A stretch of 59,364 bases of DNA from CAZOJJ01 sp964580105 (GCA_964580105.1 CAZOJJ010000016.1:1-59364), one strand, 5' to 3'; numbered from the stretch's first letter, positions 1 through 11,218 are shown. Notes: generated by a model from the letters alone, not told the origin. Numbers and translations: made by a program.

Positions 1-558
1 ACGCTCGGCCACCTGCTCGCCCTCGTGGTCACCCCCGGCAAGGATCAGGATCNNNNNNNNNNNNNNNNNNNNNNNNNNNNNNNNNNNNNNNNNNNNNNNN
101 NNNNNNNNNNNNNNNNNNNNNNNNNNNNNNNNNNNNNNNNNNNNNNNNNNNNGGGGATCAGGATCGGGGATCAGGATCGGGGATCAGGATCGGGGATCAG
201 GATCGGGGATCAGGATCGGGACCAGGTGGGCGCGCTCTGCGAGGCCGTGCAGCAGGCTACGGGCCAGTCGGTGACGCTGGCCTACGTGGATCAGGGCTAC
301 ACGGGCGAGCGGCCCCGGAAGGCCGCTGAGGCGCACGGAATCGAGCTAGAAGTCGTCCGTCACGCCGAGGCGAAGCATGGGTTCGTGCTGCTGCCGCGGC
401 GTTGGGTGGTGGAGCGCTCGTTCGCGTGGGTGGCGCGGTTCCGGCGCATGGCACGGGACTACGAGCGGTTGCCGGAGACGGTGGCGGGGCTGCATCTGGC
501 CGCGTTCGTGCTCGTCATGCTGGCCCAGGCGTTGCCGCACCTCGCCGCTGGTCCATAA
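1..558 (+). pseudogene. IS5-family DDE transposase, C-terminal part, interrupted by a 13-bp repeat array
   Basis: After the gap the frame reads a typical IS5/IS4 transposase C-terminus: YVDQGYTGE, HGIELEVV, then LLPRRWVVERSFAW with the catalytic Glu of the DDE triad, ending near PHLAAGP. The codons before the gap (LALVVTPGKDQD) and those after the repeats (DQVGALCEAVQQ) are normally contiguous in this family. The array, including the run of N, is therefore inserted in mid-protein. The 13-bp unit is not a multiple of three, so the frame is open only for some copy numbers. The gene is probably inactive. The N-terminus lies outside the window. Confidence 0.8.
42..217. repeat. 13-bp tandem repeat (ggggatcaggatc) flanking a 100-N gap
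   Basis: Five exact copies follow the gap at 153-217, and a partial copy (ggatcaggatc) precedes it. The seed looks like the local transposase sequence around the Asp-Gln-Asp codons, so the array seems to have grown from host sequence rather than been inserted. The N run (53-152) is exactly 100, the usual placeholder for unknown length. Confidence 0.9.
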
Positions 559-1186
559 CACGCTCTAGGAGCGCGCGGAAGGCGGCGATCTCGTCCTCGT
601 TTACGGCGTGCCCGAGCCCGGCGTAGATCCGCACGTCCACCCGGGCGCCCATCCGCTCGAAGACGGCGGCGGTTTCCTGCACGCGCGCCAGCGGGATGTG
701 CGGGTCCACGTCGGCGCAGCCGAGGAAGACGGGCGTGCCGCCGAAGTCGCCCTCGTAGTCGCGCAGCGTGCCGTCGGGGCCGATGAGCCCGCCGGAGAGG
801 GCGACGACCCCGCCCCGGCGCCCGGCGTTCCGCGCGGCGAACTCCGCCGCGAGGCAGGCGCCCTGGGAGAACCCCGCCAGCACGATCCGCTCCCGCCCGA
901 CGCCCGCCGCCTCGATGCGTCCGACGACCCGGCCGACGGCCGCCAGCGCGGCCGACAGCTTCGGCTCGTTGGCCTCGATGGGCGCGAGGAAGGAGTGCGG
1001 GTACCACGTCCAGCCCTCGGCCTGGGGCGCGAGGTAGGCGAGGTCCGGGCGGCCGAGCGCGTCGGCCAGCGTCAGGATGCTCGCGGCGGAAGCGCCGCGC
1101 CCGTGGAGGAGCACGACGGCCCCCCGCGCTTCGGCGAGCGGCGCCCCGGCGGTGCGGACGGGCTGGTCGGCATGGGGATCGTTCAT
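515..1186 (-). CDS. MhqD-like carboxylesterase / phospholipase, C-terminus supplied by an IS element
   Basis: This is a serine alpha/beta hydrolase of the phospholipase/carboxylesterase family. It shows an oxyanion-hole strand VVLLHGRG, the nucleophile elbow GFSQG, the acid in DVDPHIP and the catalytic His in GLGHAVNEDE, in the expected order over about 200 residues. It lies 22 bp downstream of an MhqO-like dioxygenase, the arrangement of the Bacillus mhqNOD methylhydroquinone-resistance genes, so a role in quinone or electrophile detoxification is inferred. The last 16 or so codons, from about Leu-Glu-Arg onward, are read from the IS end and are not native. All catalytic residues lie before the junction, so the enzyme may still work. 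Confidence 0.8.
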   Translation of the reverse strand: MNDPHADQPVRTAGAPLAEARGAVVLLHGRGASAASILTLADALGRPDLAYLAPQAEGWTWYPHSFLAPIEANEPKLSAALAAVGRVVGRIEAAGVGRERIVLAGFSQGACLAAEFAARNAGRRGGVVALSGGLIGPDGTLRDYEGDFGGTPVFLGCADVDPHIPLARVQETAAVFERMGARVDVRIYAGLGHAVNEDEIAAFRALLERVMDQRRGAATPGPA

Positions 1187-1208
1187 GGAACCGGATCGAC
1201 AAGCGCGT

Positions 1209-2174
1209 TCACGCGCTCGCCTCCCGCCAGCCGTCGGGGTAGGGGACGGTGAGGGGCGCGAGGCGCTGTTCGAGGCGCTCGCGCAGGGGCTCGTGCTGGG
1301 GCGGCAGCTTGAGTGCGTGGCCCAGCCGGTCGGCCGGCTCGTCCACGTCGAAGCCGGGCGGGTCGGTGGCGAGCTCGAAGAGGACGCCGCCGGGCTCGCG
1401 GAAGTAGACCGAGCGGAAGTACTGCCGGTCGATGACGGGCGTGGTCGGGAGGCCGAAGTCCCGGATGAGCGCCTGCGCTTCGAGGTGCGCCTCGTCGTTC
1501 GCCACGCGGAAGGCGACGTGGTGGACGGTGCCTGTTCCCATCCGCCCCCGGTCCAGGTCGGGTGCGCAGAAGAGGTCCACGAACGCGGCGCGGTCGGCCG
1601 CCGGGTTCTCGAGGCGGAGCCGGCCGCCCTCCTCGCCGACCTCGCGGTAGCCCATCGCCTCCGTCAGCAGCCGCGCCGTCGGCTCGGGGTCGGCCACGCA
1701 AAGGGTGACGCTGTGGAAGGCGCCGAGGGCGAGGTCGAGCGGGACGGGGCCGTCGGCCCAGCCCTCCGTCGCGGCGGGCGTCTCGATCAGCTCGAGCGGG
1801 AGTCCGTCGGGCGCGCGGAGCGGGAGGACGCGCTGGCCAAACCGCTCTGCGGGGGTACCGAAGGGATAGGCGTCGGCCGCGAGGCGCTCCATCCAGCCGT
1901 CGGTGGCGCCCTCGGGGACGGCGTACGCGAGGGCCGTGGTCTGCGGCGCCCCGAGGCGGCCGGGGACGGAGTCGGGCCACGGGAAGAAGGTCAGGAACGA
2001 GCCGGGGCGGGCACGGCCGTCGGCGTAGTAGAGGTGGTAGGTGCCGGGGTCGTCGAAGTTGACCGTCTTCTTGACGAAGCGGAGGCCGAGGCGGCCGTTG
2101 TAGAAGTCGACGTTCTCCTGAGCCGGCCCGGAGATGGCGGTGACGTGGTGGAGGCCGAGGATGGGCGAGGCCAT
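1209..2174 (-). CDS. MhqO-like ring-cleaving dioxygenase (VOC superfamily)
   Basis: The protein has 321 residues and two vicinal-oxygen-chelate modules: an N-terminal one starting GLHHVTAISG and a second starting FHSVTLCVADPEP. The metal-ligand candidates are the His pair near residue 9, HHVAF in the second half, and the Glu in FREPGGVLFELATDPPGF. The length and the FFPWPD and DPPGFDVDE segments match the MhqO/MhqA/MhqE group, which opens hydroquinone-like rings. It is the first gene of a two-gene operon with the carboxylesterase. A promoter candidate and an AT-rich island lie upstream at 2190-2280. Confidence 0.85.
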   Translation of the reverse strand: MASPILGLHHVTAISGPAQENVDFYNGRLGLRFVKKTVNFDDPGTYHLYYADGRARPGSFLTFFPWPDSVPGRLGAPQTTALAYAVPEGATDGWMERLAADAYPFGTPAERFGQRVLPLRAPDGLPLELIETPAATEGWADGPVPLDLALGAFHSVTLCVADPEPTARLLTEAMGYREVGEEGGRLRLENPAADRAAFVDLFCAPDLDRGRMGTGTVHHVAFRVANDEAHLEAQALIRDFGLPTTPVIDRQYFRSVYFREPGGVLFELATDPPGFDVDEPADRLGHALKLPPQHEPLRERLEQRLAPLTVPYPDGWREASA

Positions 2175-2201
2175 GGCGGTGCAGGAGAAAGACGGAGGTA
2201 A

Positions 2202-2233
2202 CAGGTATACGGAAGACGGTTCCGGTTCTTCAA
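2202..2233 (-). promoter_or_regulatory. Candidate promoter of the mhqO-mhqD pair
   Basis: On the minus strand a TTG (2233-2231) is followed after 21 bp by TATACCTG (2209-2202), about 30 bases before the mhqO start codon. The layout fits the -33/-7 promoter of Bacteroidota (TTTG or TTG, then TAnnTTTG) and resembles four other candidates in this window. The prediction is from sequence alone. Confidence 0.35.
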
Positions 2234-2381
2234 GTACAGCGGTCGTCTCGGGAATAGAATAGAGACAAATATGCCAGGTGTCGGGCGCGTGGTGTGAGAC
2301 GGAGCAATCCGCGCACGCCTGCCGATCCGCGGCCGGTCCTCCGGATCGCGCCTTCTCCCTTCCGGTCCAGCCTGCGTTCCG

Positions 2382-2954
2382 ATGTCCCGCTTCCTTCCCT
2401 TCCTCGCTGCCCTGCTCCTCCTGGCGCTCGCTCCGCTCACGGCGGGGTGCGACGATGCCGAGCCGTTCGATCCCATCGAGGACGTGGACGACCCGGACAC
2501 CGACGACCCCGAAGGGGACGACTCCGACTCGGAGGATCCCGAGGGTGAGGAATCCGACGACCCGGACGGTGACGACCCGCCCACCGAGGTCGATGCCGAA
2601 GCCCTTGCCGAGCTGTTCGGCTGCGAGGTCGCCGTCGTCGCCTTCGACACGGCCGCCGAGGGCGCCCTCGACCCCGAGGGCGACTGCGTGCTCGACGACG
2701 GCCGGATGGTGGACTACTACGCCTTCCTCCTCACCGAGGACACGCCGCTCGCCGTCGAGGCCCTCTCCGACGCGTTCGACACCGTGCTCTCCCTCTACGA
2801 TGCGGACGGCGCGCTCCTCGCCGAGAACGACGACATGAGCGGCGACAACACGGACTCGGTGATCGAGGTGGAGGTCCCGGCGGGCGTGTACGTCGCCGCG
2901 CTGTCCGCCTTCGAAGCGGGCCAGAGCGGGGCGTACCTCTTCCTCACGAAGTAG
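2382..2954 (+). CDS. Secreted lipoprotein with a PPC (pre-peptidase C-terminal) beta domain
   Basis: The signal peptide ends in the lipobox LTAGC with Cys23 as the lipidation site. Residues 24-66 are an extremely acidic linker of repeated Asp-Glu-Pro-Asp words. Residues 110-190 form a PPC-type beta sandwich: DYYAFLL, then LSLYDADGALLAENDD, then VPAGVYVAALSAFEAG. PPC domains usually sit at the C-terminus of secreted proteases. Here the domain stands alone, so binding or display is more likely than catalysis. The stop codon lies in a 14-bp tandem repeat present in three copies. A second, broken PPC domain is found 1.6 kb downstream. Confidence 0.75.
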   Translation: MSRFLPFLAALLLLALAPLTAGCDDAEPFDPIEDVDDPDTDDPEGDDSDSEDPEGEESDDPDGDDPPTEVDAEALAELFGCEVAVVAFDTAAEGALDPEGDCVLDDGRMVDYYAFLLTEDTPLAVEALSDAFDTVLSLYDADGALLAENDDMSGDNTDSVIEVEVPAGVYVAALSAFEAGQSGAYLFLTK

Positions 2955-2982
2955 CCGTCACGAAGTAGCCGTCACGAAGTAG
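2944..2982. repeat. 14-bp tandem repeat covering the stop codon of the PPC lipoprotein
   Basis: tcacgaagtag occurs at 2944-2954, 2958-2968 and 2972-2982, with ccg as spacer. The first copy contains the real TAG stop. Two further copies therefore duplicate the last codons and the stop into the intergenic space. Confidence 0.95.
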
Positions 2983-3005
2983 CCGGCGGGCCGCCCGAGG
3001 CGGGC

Positions 3006-3524
3006 CTACAGGTCGGGGCGGTCCACGACCTGCACGGTCACGGAGCCCTCGCCGACCGCGCTCGCCACGCGCTTGACCGACGGTGCTGCACGTCCCCGGC
3101 GACGAACACGCCGGGGACGTTCGTCGCCAGCAGGAACGGGCTCGCGCTCCAGCGGTCGGCCACGAGGCGGAGGCCGCCGTAGCCGGGTCGGTAGGCCGCC
3201 CGCCAGTCGGCGAGGAGGTCGTCGAGGACGGGGTAGAGCGTCTCCTCGGGGTAGAGCGTCTCCTCGGGGTAGAGCGTCTCCTCGGGGTAGAGCGTCTCCT
3301 CGGGCGGGTCCCACGGCTTGAGGAGGTAGTAGTCGATGCGCGACTCGTTGATGGCGGCGCCGGTGTCGGCGTAGGCCGTGAGGAGGGCGCGCTTGGCGTC
3401 CGGGTGGAGCGTGGCGCCTTCGGCGGAGGTCGCGGGCGACGGCGCGGAGCACCTCGGGGTCGTCGTCGATGACGAGGAGGGTCGGCTTGGCGTCGCGCAG
3501 GGCGGAGCGGTCGGGGGCGGCCAT
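3006..3524 (-). pseudogene. Remnant of a fused receiver-thioredoxin reductase-like flavoprotein
   Basis: The N-terminus (KPTLLVIDDDPEVLRAVARD) is the start of the response-regulator domain found in front of thioredoxin reductase-like FAD proteins of about 550 residues. The family sequence then continues only in other frames: DAKRALLTAYADTGAAI and DYYLLKPWDPPEE, later VPGVFVAGDVQHR, and back in the first frame SVKRVASAVGEGSV. Most of the FAD/NAD region is missing and at least two frameshifts are needed. The family normally joins the receiver to the reductase by the sequence DPPEExLYPVLDDLL, and here that junction carries four copies of an 18-bp unit (Glu-Glu-Thr-Leu-Tyr-Pro). This is a clear decayed gene. 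Confidence 0.85.
3232..3303. repeat. 18-bp tandem repeat, four copies, inside the flavoprotein pseudogene
   Basis: The unit ggtagagcgtctcctcgg occurs at 3232-3249, 3250-3267, 3268-3285 and 3286-3303 without mismatch. It encodes Glu-Glu-Thr-Leu-Tyr-Pro in the ancestral frame and keeps that frame. Confidence 0.97.
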
Positions 3525-3551
3525 CGAGGTGGGGGAGTGGCGGGCTCCGGG

Positions 3552-4478
3552 TTAGTGCGCGGCGACGAACCGGGCGTAGCGCGCGGCGCTCGCTTCCGGC
3601 CGCTCCAGCATCGGCGCGTGGCCGACGCCCGGCCACCGCTCCACCTCGATGCCGGGCACGAGGCGGGCCCACTCGTCGGCCGCGGTCACGTCGAGGATCT
3701 CGTCGGCCTCGCCCCAGAGGAGGAGCGTGGGGACGGCGAGGGCCGGGAGCCGGCGCGAGAGGTCGAAGTGCGCGCCGAGGTCGTCCCATACGCGCCGGTA
3801 GAACGGCGCACGCCGCCGGTACTGGCGGGCGACGACGGCCTCGGCCGGCCAGGGGAGCGAGGGGGGCGTGTCGCCGAAGGCGAGGGCGGTGAAGCGGGCG
3901 TACTCCGACGGCGTGGTCGGGATGAGCAGGTTCTCGCCTTCGGACAGGAGCGAGTCGAGCGTGCTGGGCTCGGGGGAGGGCACGCCCGCCGGGTCGAACA
4001 GCGCGAGGGAGCGGATCCGCTCCGGCCGTTCGAGCGCGACTTCGACGGCGATCCGCCCGCCCAGCGAGTTGCCGGCGAGGTGGACCGGCCCCGGGCTCGT
4101 CCGGTCGAGGAACGCGGTGACGGCGTCGGTGAGGTACGAGATCGAGTAGGTGACGGTGGTGTCGCGGGCGTTGTCGCCGTGGCCGGGGAGGTCGGGTGCG
4201 AGGACGCGGTAGCCGCCGGGGAGGTGGCGGACGAAGCGGACCCAGTGGTCTTTCGAGCCGCCGAAGCCGTGGAGGAGGACGAGGGGCTCGGCCGCCGGGC
4301 CGTCGCCCTCGCGTTCGAGGTAGTGGACCGTGCGGCCGCCGAGGTTTACGGTCATCCACCGGAGGTCCGCGCGGGCGCGCTCGTGCGCCAGGCCGGTGCG
4401 GTAGAGCATCCCCTGCAGGGGCGCACAGCCGCCGGCGAGGAGGGCGAGCAGGAACGGGAGGGCGCGCGGAATCGGCAT
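3552..4478 (-). CDS. Alpha/beta hydrolase lipoprotein
   Basis: I chose the start at 4478 because it gives a lipoprotein signal (MPIPRALPFLLALLAGGC, Cys18), while longer frames add unlikely residues. The mature protein is a canonical alpha/beta hydrolase: LVLLHGFGGSKDHW oxyanion loop, nucleophile in LAGNSLGGRIA, acid in LLLWGEADEILD, His in WPGVGHAPMLERPE, and the conserved Arg-Pro-Glu. The substrate cannot be told; esterase or C-C hydrolase activities all fit this fold. The lipid anchor places it in the periplasm or outer membrane. It lies between two pseudogenes. Confidence 0.85.
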   Translation of the reverse strand: MPIPRALPFLLALLAGGCAPLQGMLYRTGLAHERARADLRWMTVNLGGRTVHYLEREGDGPAAEPLVLLHGFGGSKDHWVRFVRHLPGGYRVLAPDLPGHGDNARDTTVTYSISYLTDAVTAFLDRTSPGPVHLAGNSLGGRIAVEVALERPERIRSLALFDPAGVPSPEPSTLDSLLSEGENLLIPTTPSEYARFTALAFGDTPPSLPWPAEAVVARQYRRRAPFYRRVWDDLGAHFDLSRRLPALAVPTLLLWGEADEILDVTAADEWARLVPGIEVERWPGVGHAPMLERPEASAARYARFVAAH

Positions 4479-4545
4479 GGCACGAAGAGGCTGGCTCGCC
4501 AACGCCGGACGACGATCCCGGTTCGGGATCGCGCGCACGGCCGTG

Positions 4546-4740
4546 AGCCGGAGCGGCCTCGTTTTCCTCTTCGGCGCGACGGGCTCGCTGCTGGCCCAGC
4601 ACGACGACATCATCGACAGCGTGGGCCGCAACGCGCGGATCGAGACGACGCTCGGGGCGGGCCTCTACGGCATCGGGGCCAACTCGTACGCCGCCGGTGA
4701 GACGCGGAGCTACACGATCCGGGTGACGACGGTCCGGTGA
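4546..4740 (+). pseudogene. Fragment of a PPC-domain secreted protein
   Basis: The frame SGLVFLFGATGSLLAQHDDI... GRNARIETTLGAGLYGIGANSY matches the second half of a PPC domain (Leu-Phe-x-x-x-Gly-x-Leu-Leu-Ala-x-x-Asp-Asp, then Gly-x-Tyr). It has no signal peptide and no first half, and its upstream part runs antisense into the hydrolase 5' end. It is best read as a remnant, perhaps of the same family as the lipoprotein at 2382-2954. A start at 4477 is formally possible but not convincing. Nothing else is seen up to 4828. Confidence 0.55.
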
Positions 4741-4828
4741 GCCGCGCGGCAGGGGTTGAGGGAACGGCGGCGCGCGAATCCACGCCGCGTTCGGAATCAG
4801 CCCTCCGGCGCCGGGCGTACGTTCCGGC

Positions 4829-5080
4829 ATGACCCCGACGACCTCGGCGCCGCCCCGGCCCACCTGCCGCTGCGGCCACGACCGCTACCACCACGCCACC
4901 CGCCCCGACTTCACGCACGGGGCGCTCGCCTGGCTCGCGTTTTTCACCGGCGTCTCGGCCACGCCGAAAGCCATCCGCTTTCGCTGCAGCGCGTGCGGCG
5001 AGACGTTCGAGACGACGCGCGATCCGGCCGTCCTCCGCGCCTTCCGGCGCTACCCCGACATCAGCACCGACCGGCCGTGA
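4829..5080 (+). CDS. Small zinc-ribbon-like protein, 83 residues
   Basis: The N-terminal part has Cys-x-Cys-Gly-His-Asp-x-Tyr-His-His and the C-terminal part has CSACGE, so four Cys and several His could bind one or two zinc ions. A hydrophobic segment (ALAWLAFFTGV) lies between them. I do not recognise a named family. Its TGA overlaps the GTG start of the KamA-family gene (GTGA), so the two are translated together and the protein could assist that enzyme. The ATG follows gtacgttccggc with almost no leader if that is a promoter. Confidence 0.6.
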   Translation: MTPTTSAPPRPTCRCGHDRYHHATRPDFTHGALAWLAFFTGVSATPKAIRFRCSACGETFETTRDPAVLRAFRRYPDISTDRP

Positions 5081-6282
5081 CGGCGTTCCCCCAGCACAAC
5101 GCGTCCGAGGCCGAGTGGGCCGACTGGCGCTGGCAGATGCGCCACCGCGTCCACGACCTCGCGACGCTGGAGCGGTACGTCCGCCCGACGGAGGGTGAGC
5201 GGGCGGCCATCGAAGCGACGGCGGGTCTCTTCCGGTGGACCATCACGCCGTACTACGCGAGTCTGATGGACGCCTACGACCCGGCGTGCCCCATCCGCCA
5301 GCACGTCGTGCCCCAGCACTGGGAGGTCGAGCCCGACATCGTCGGCGTCGTGGACCCGCTCGACGAGGTCGGCCACTCGCCGGTCAAGAACCTCATCCAC
5401 AACTACCCGGGCAAGGTGGCCTTCTGCGTCACCTCCGAGTGCGCCGTCTACTGCCGCTACTGCCTCCGCAAGCGGATGGTCGGCGACGCCGACTACATGA
5501 TGCGGAAGGACGAGCTGCGCGAGGCGCTCGACTACCTCCGCGCGCACGCCGAGGTCCGCGACGTGCTCCTCACCGGCGGCGACCCGCTCGTGTTCTCGGA
5601 CGCCAACCTCGACTGGCTGCTCTCGGAGCTGCGGGCGATCCCGCACGTCGAGGTCGTCCGCCTCGGGAGCCGGCTGCCCGTGGTCAACCCGTTCCGCATC
5701 ACGGACGAACTGGTCGCGGTCCTGCGGAAGCACCATCCGGTCTGGCTCAACACGCACTTCAACCACCCCAAGGAGCTCACGCCCGAGGCGGCCGAGGCCT
5801 GCGCGCGCCTGGCCGATGCCGGCGTGCCCGTCGGCAACCAGAGCGTGCTGCTGCGCGGGATCAACGACGACCCGGCGGTCATGAAGGCGCTGGTGGAAGG
5901 GCTCGTGGCGATGCGCGTGCGGCCGTACTACCTCTACCAGGCCCAGCTCATCGGCGGGACGGCGCACCTGCGCACGCCCATCGAGGCGGGGATGCACCTG
6001 ATGCGGCAACTGCGCGGCCACACCTCCGGCTTCGCCGTCCCGGCCTACGTGCTCGACACGCCCGACGGCAAAGTGCCCCTCACGATGGATTACGTCCGAG
6101 GCCGCGCGGGCGACCACGTGGTGATGGAGACGACGCGCGGCACGCTCTGGGCCGAGCCCAACCCGATTCCGGAGGGCTACGACCTCCCCCTCCGCCTCCC
6201 CGAGGTGGACCTCCCCGCCGGGGCGAAGACGGTCCCGACGGGCGCGCCGCGCTTTGTGTACGGCGGCGTAGAGGCGGCGTAG
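5077..6282 (+). CDS. KamA-family radical SAM aminomutase
   Basis: The 401-residue protein carries the radical SAM motif Cys122-x3-Cys126-x2-Cys129 (SECAVYCRYCLRKR), followed by LLTGGDPLV and a PLP-lysine candidate in DTPDGKVPL. Length and order match lysine 2,3-aminomutase and its relatives, which interconvert alpha- and beta-amino acids using SAM, PLP and a [4Fe-4S] cluster. EpmB-type enzymes that modify EF-P are shorter, so a free amino acid substrate is somewhat more likely; the substrate is not proven. The GTG start at 5077 overlaps the upstream stop, and the conserved reading begins directly there. The stop codon lies within an 11-bp tandem repeat. Confidence 0.85.
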   Translation: MTAFPQHNASEAEWADWRWQMRHRVHDLATLERYVRPTEGERAAIEATAGLFRWTITPYYASLMDAYDPACPIRQHVVPQHWEVEPDIVGVVDPLDEVGHSPVKNLIHNYPGKVAFCVTSECAVYCRYCLRKRMVGDADYMMRKDELREALDYLRAHAEVRDVLLTGGDPLVFSDANLDWLLSELRAIPHVEVVRLGSRLPVVNPFRITDELVAVLRKHHPVWLNTHFNHPKELTPEAAEACARLADAGVPVGNQSVLLRGINDDPAVMKALVEGLVAMRVRPYYLYQAQLIGGTAHLRTPIEAGMHLMRQLRGHTSGFAVPAYVLDTPDGKVPLTMDYVRGRAGDHVVMETTRGTLWAEPNPIPEGYDLPLRLPEVDLPAGAKTVPTGAPRFVYGGVEAA

Positions 6283-6307
6283 AGGCGGCGTAGAGGCGGC
6301 GTGAAGG
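6264..6307. repeat. 11-bp tandem repeat spanning the kamA stop and the next start
   Basis: cggcgtagagg occurs at 6264-6274, 6275-6285 and 6286-6296, followed by the variant cggcgtgaagg at 6297-6307. The second copy carries the TAG stop, and the fourth, variant copy contains the GTG used to start the next gene. Both genes are in the same frame. Confidence 0.95.
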
Positions 6308-6924
6308 GGCGCTGGGCCCCGAAGAACCGGGGCAAGGTGCGCGGCTGGCCGCGCCGCCTTCGCCACGTCGAATCGCTCCGCGGGCGCTTCGCGCTCCCCG
6401 ACGACCGAATGCTCGACGGGTGGGGCTACGACGTCGTCGCGCTGCACCTCGCGCCGTGGGGCAACCTCGTCCCACGCAACCCACCCGCATGGCTCCGCCG
6501 CCGCTACCTAGGCGTCCTCCTCGACCTCCAGCGGTCGTGGCACGATGCCCTCACCGCGCGCGGTGAGCCGTTCGACCTCATGCTCTGGCTCGTCCATCCG
6601 CGCTTCTGGCGCACCCAGCTCGTGGCGGCCGTCGGCGAGCGCATCGACTTTTACAAGGGGACGTTTCTGGAGCCGCAGCCGTCGGTCCCGCCACGCCCGC
6701 CGGCGCTCTACGACGACCCGGCCTACGATCTCGACCGGCTGGCCTGGACGCCCGGCTTCGATTGCGACCACGTGATGGAGGCCGACCTCGACGCCGACCC
6801 CGAATGGGCCGCGTGGTTCGAGCGGACGGCGCGCCCCCGCGTCGTGGATGAAGGCTACGGGATGCTCACGTACCGCAGGGGCGACGCCTGGATCGGCCGG
6901 TTCACGGAGGCGGAGGTATCCTAG
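6301..6924 (+). CDS. Uncharacterised protein, 207 residues (weak DUF3916 resemblance)
   Basis: The frame begins with GTG inside the 11-bp repeat, directly before conserved-looking basic sequence (KVRGWPRRLRHVE). It then has aromatic, soluble sequence such as GWGYDVVALHLAPW, LVHPRFW and IDFYKGTF. The opening resembles DUF3916 proteins as I remember them, but this is weak. There is no signal peptide or membrane segment. It is in frame with the KamA-family gene, 18 bp after its stop, so co-translation is likely. Function unknown. Confidence 0.55.
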   Translation: MKGRWAPKNRGKVRGWPRRLRHVESLRGRFALPDDRMLDGWGYDVVALHLAPWGNLVPRNPPAWLRRRYLGVLLDLQRSWHDALTARGEPFDLMLWLVHPRFWRTQLVAAVGERIDFYKGTFLEPQPSVPPRPPALYDDPAYDLDRLAWTPGFDCDHVMEADLDADPEWAAWFERTARPRVVDEGYGMLTYRRGDAWIGRFTEAEVS

Positions 6925-6929
6925 CGGCC

Positions 6930-7463
6930 ATGCGCACCGCCGCCCTCCTCAATGTGCTCCTGCTCGCCGCCTTCCTGGCGATGAGTGCGTGGCTGTGGCC
7001 GTCGCTCCCCGAGCCCATCCCCGTCCACTTCGGCCTCGACGGTACGCCCGACCGCTGGGGGAGCCGCGCGACGTGGTGGCTGCTCCCGGGTTTGGCCGTC
7101 TTTCTCACCGTCTTCCTCGGCGCGCTCGGGCGCTGGTCCACGTCGCGCCCGCACCTCGTCAACCTGCCGGGCAAGGAGCGGCTGCTGGCACTGCCGCCCG
7201 AGCGGCAGCGGCCCGTGCTGGATCGGATGGCCGACCTGCTCTGGGTCGTCAACGCCCTCACCCTGGTGCTCCTCGGGCTCATCCAGTGGGGCATCTACCG
7301 GACGGCCGTCGAAGGCCCGAGCCGGGGGCTGGGCCTCGCCGTCGTTCTCCTCGCCGTGGCGATGGGGCCGCTGGTGCTGCTGGGCCTGCCCTACGTGGAG
7401 GCCGAGCTGAAGCGCCAGGTGAAGGCGCATGAGGCCGAGCGGGCGGAGTCGGGATCGGCGTGA
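6930..7463 (+). CDS. DUF1648 / SdpI-like membrane protein
   Basis: An N-terminal membrane helix is followed by LPEPIPVHFGLDGTPDRWGS, the hallmark of DUF1648 (the proline-rich loop found in SdpI-type immunity proteins). Three further hydrophobic segments lie at about residues 45-65, 102-120 and 135-155. The protein has 177 residues and ends in a charged tail. Family members are integral membrane proteins of mostly unknown role. The start lies 5 bp after the previous stop, and a strong hairpin follows, so it closes the 4829-7463 operon. Confidence 0.7.
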   Translation: MRTAALLNVLLLAAFLAMSAWLWPSLPEPIPVHFGLDGTPDRWGSRATWWLLPGLAVFLTVFLGALGRWSTSRPHLVNLPGKERLLALPPERQRPVLDRMADLLWVVNALTLVLLGLIQWGIYRTAVEGPSRGLGLAVVLLAVAMGPLVLLGLPYVEAELKRQVKAHEAERAESGSA

Positions 7464-7469
7464 CACCCT

Positions 7470-7489
7470 CCGCCTCGGTGCCGAGGCGG
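7470..7489 (+). terminator. Hairpin after the DUF1648 gene
   Basis: ccgcctcgg (7470-7478) and ccgaggcgg (7481-7489) are perfect inverted arms just after the stop. No T-run follows, so termination is possible but not certain. The rest of the spacer to 7690 holds two shorter GC-rich hairpins (7626-7647 region and cccgccacggcggg near 7650) and no gene. Confidence 0.5.
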
Positions 7490-7690
7490 GCAGGCCAGAC
7501 GGGCGCGCTCTTTGACGGGACACTCCGGTGCAGCAATGCCCCCGCTAAACGGCCGCCTACGTGCCCGTTGCGCCCCGCTGAACGGTTCGCAACGTCGCAC
7601 CCAGGGTAGAAACTACCCCGGCCGGCGCTTCTGGCGCGGAGCGCCGCCGTCCCGCCACGGCGGGATTCAACCGCCCAGCCCGCTCTCCCC

Positions 7691-10993
<3,303 letters not shown>

Positions 10994-11013
10994 CCCCGTA
11001 CGCATCCCCAGCG

Positions 11014-11043
11014 CAGGCCGCGCCTCGTCCGAGGCGCGGCCTG
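11014..11043 (+). terminator. Rho-independent terminator of the hybrid kinase gene
   Basis: caggccgcgcctcg and gaggcgcggcctg form a near-perfect 13-bp stem with a very short loop, followed by cctcgtttt. It begins 20 bases after the stop codon. Downstream, ccggccgg at 11069-11076 and 11089-11096 could form a second hairpin. Confidence 0.8.
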
Positions 11044-11218
11044 CCTCGTTTTCGGTCTCATTGGCGTACCGGCCGGTCTCACTCTGAACCGGCCGGGCTA
11101 TAGGCGGCGGGTCTCGGCGCGGAGGCGTGCCAATCCGCCCGTCCGGAGCCGTTTTGCGGACACCGGCGCGCAGCTTGACGATTACCCCGTCAGCCAACGC
11201 CGACCCAGCCGCCCTCCC

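Larger units (their letters stand above)
1..568 (+). mobile_element. Right part of an IS5-type insertion sequence (left end outside window)
   Basis: The transposase 3' end is followed at once by aacacgctct, whose complement (gagcgtgtt) resembles a terminal inverted repeat of this IS group. It abuts the tetranucleotide ctag at 565-568, which fits the 4-bp YTAR target site typical of IS5-subgroup elements. The boundary is inferred, because the left end and the second target copy lie outside the window. The element sits in the last codons of the carboxylesterase gene on the opposite strand and provides that gene's stop codon. Confidence 0.55.
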
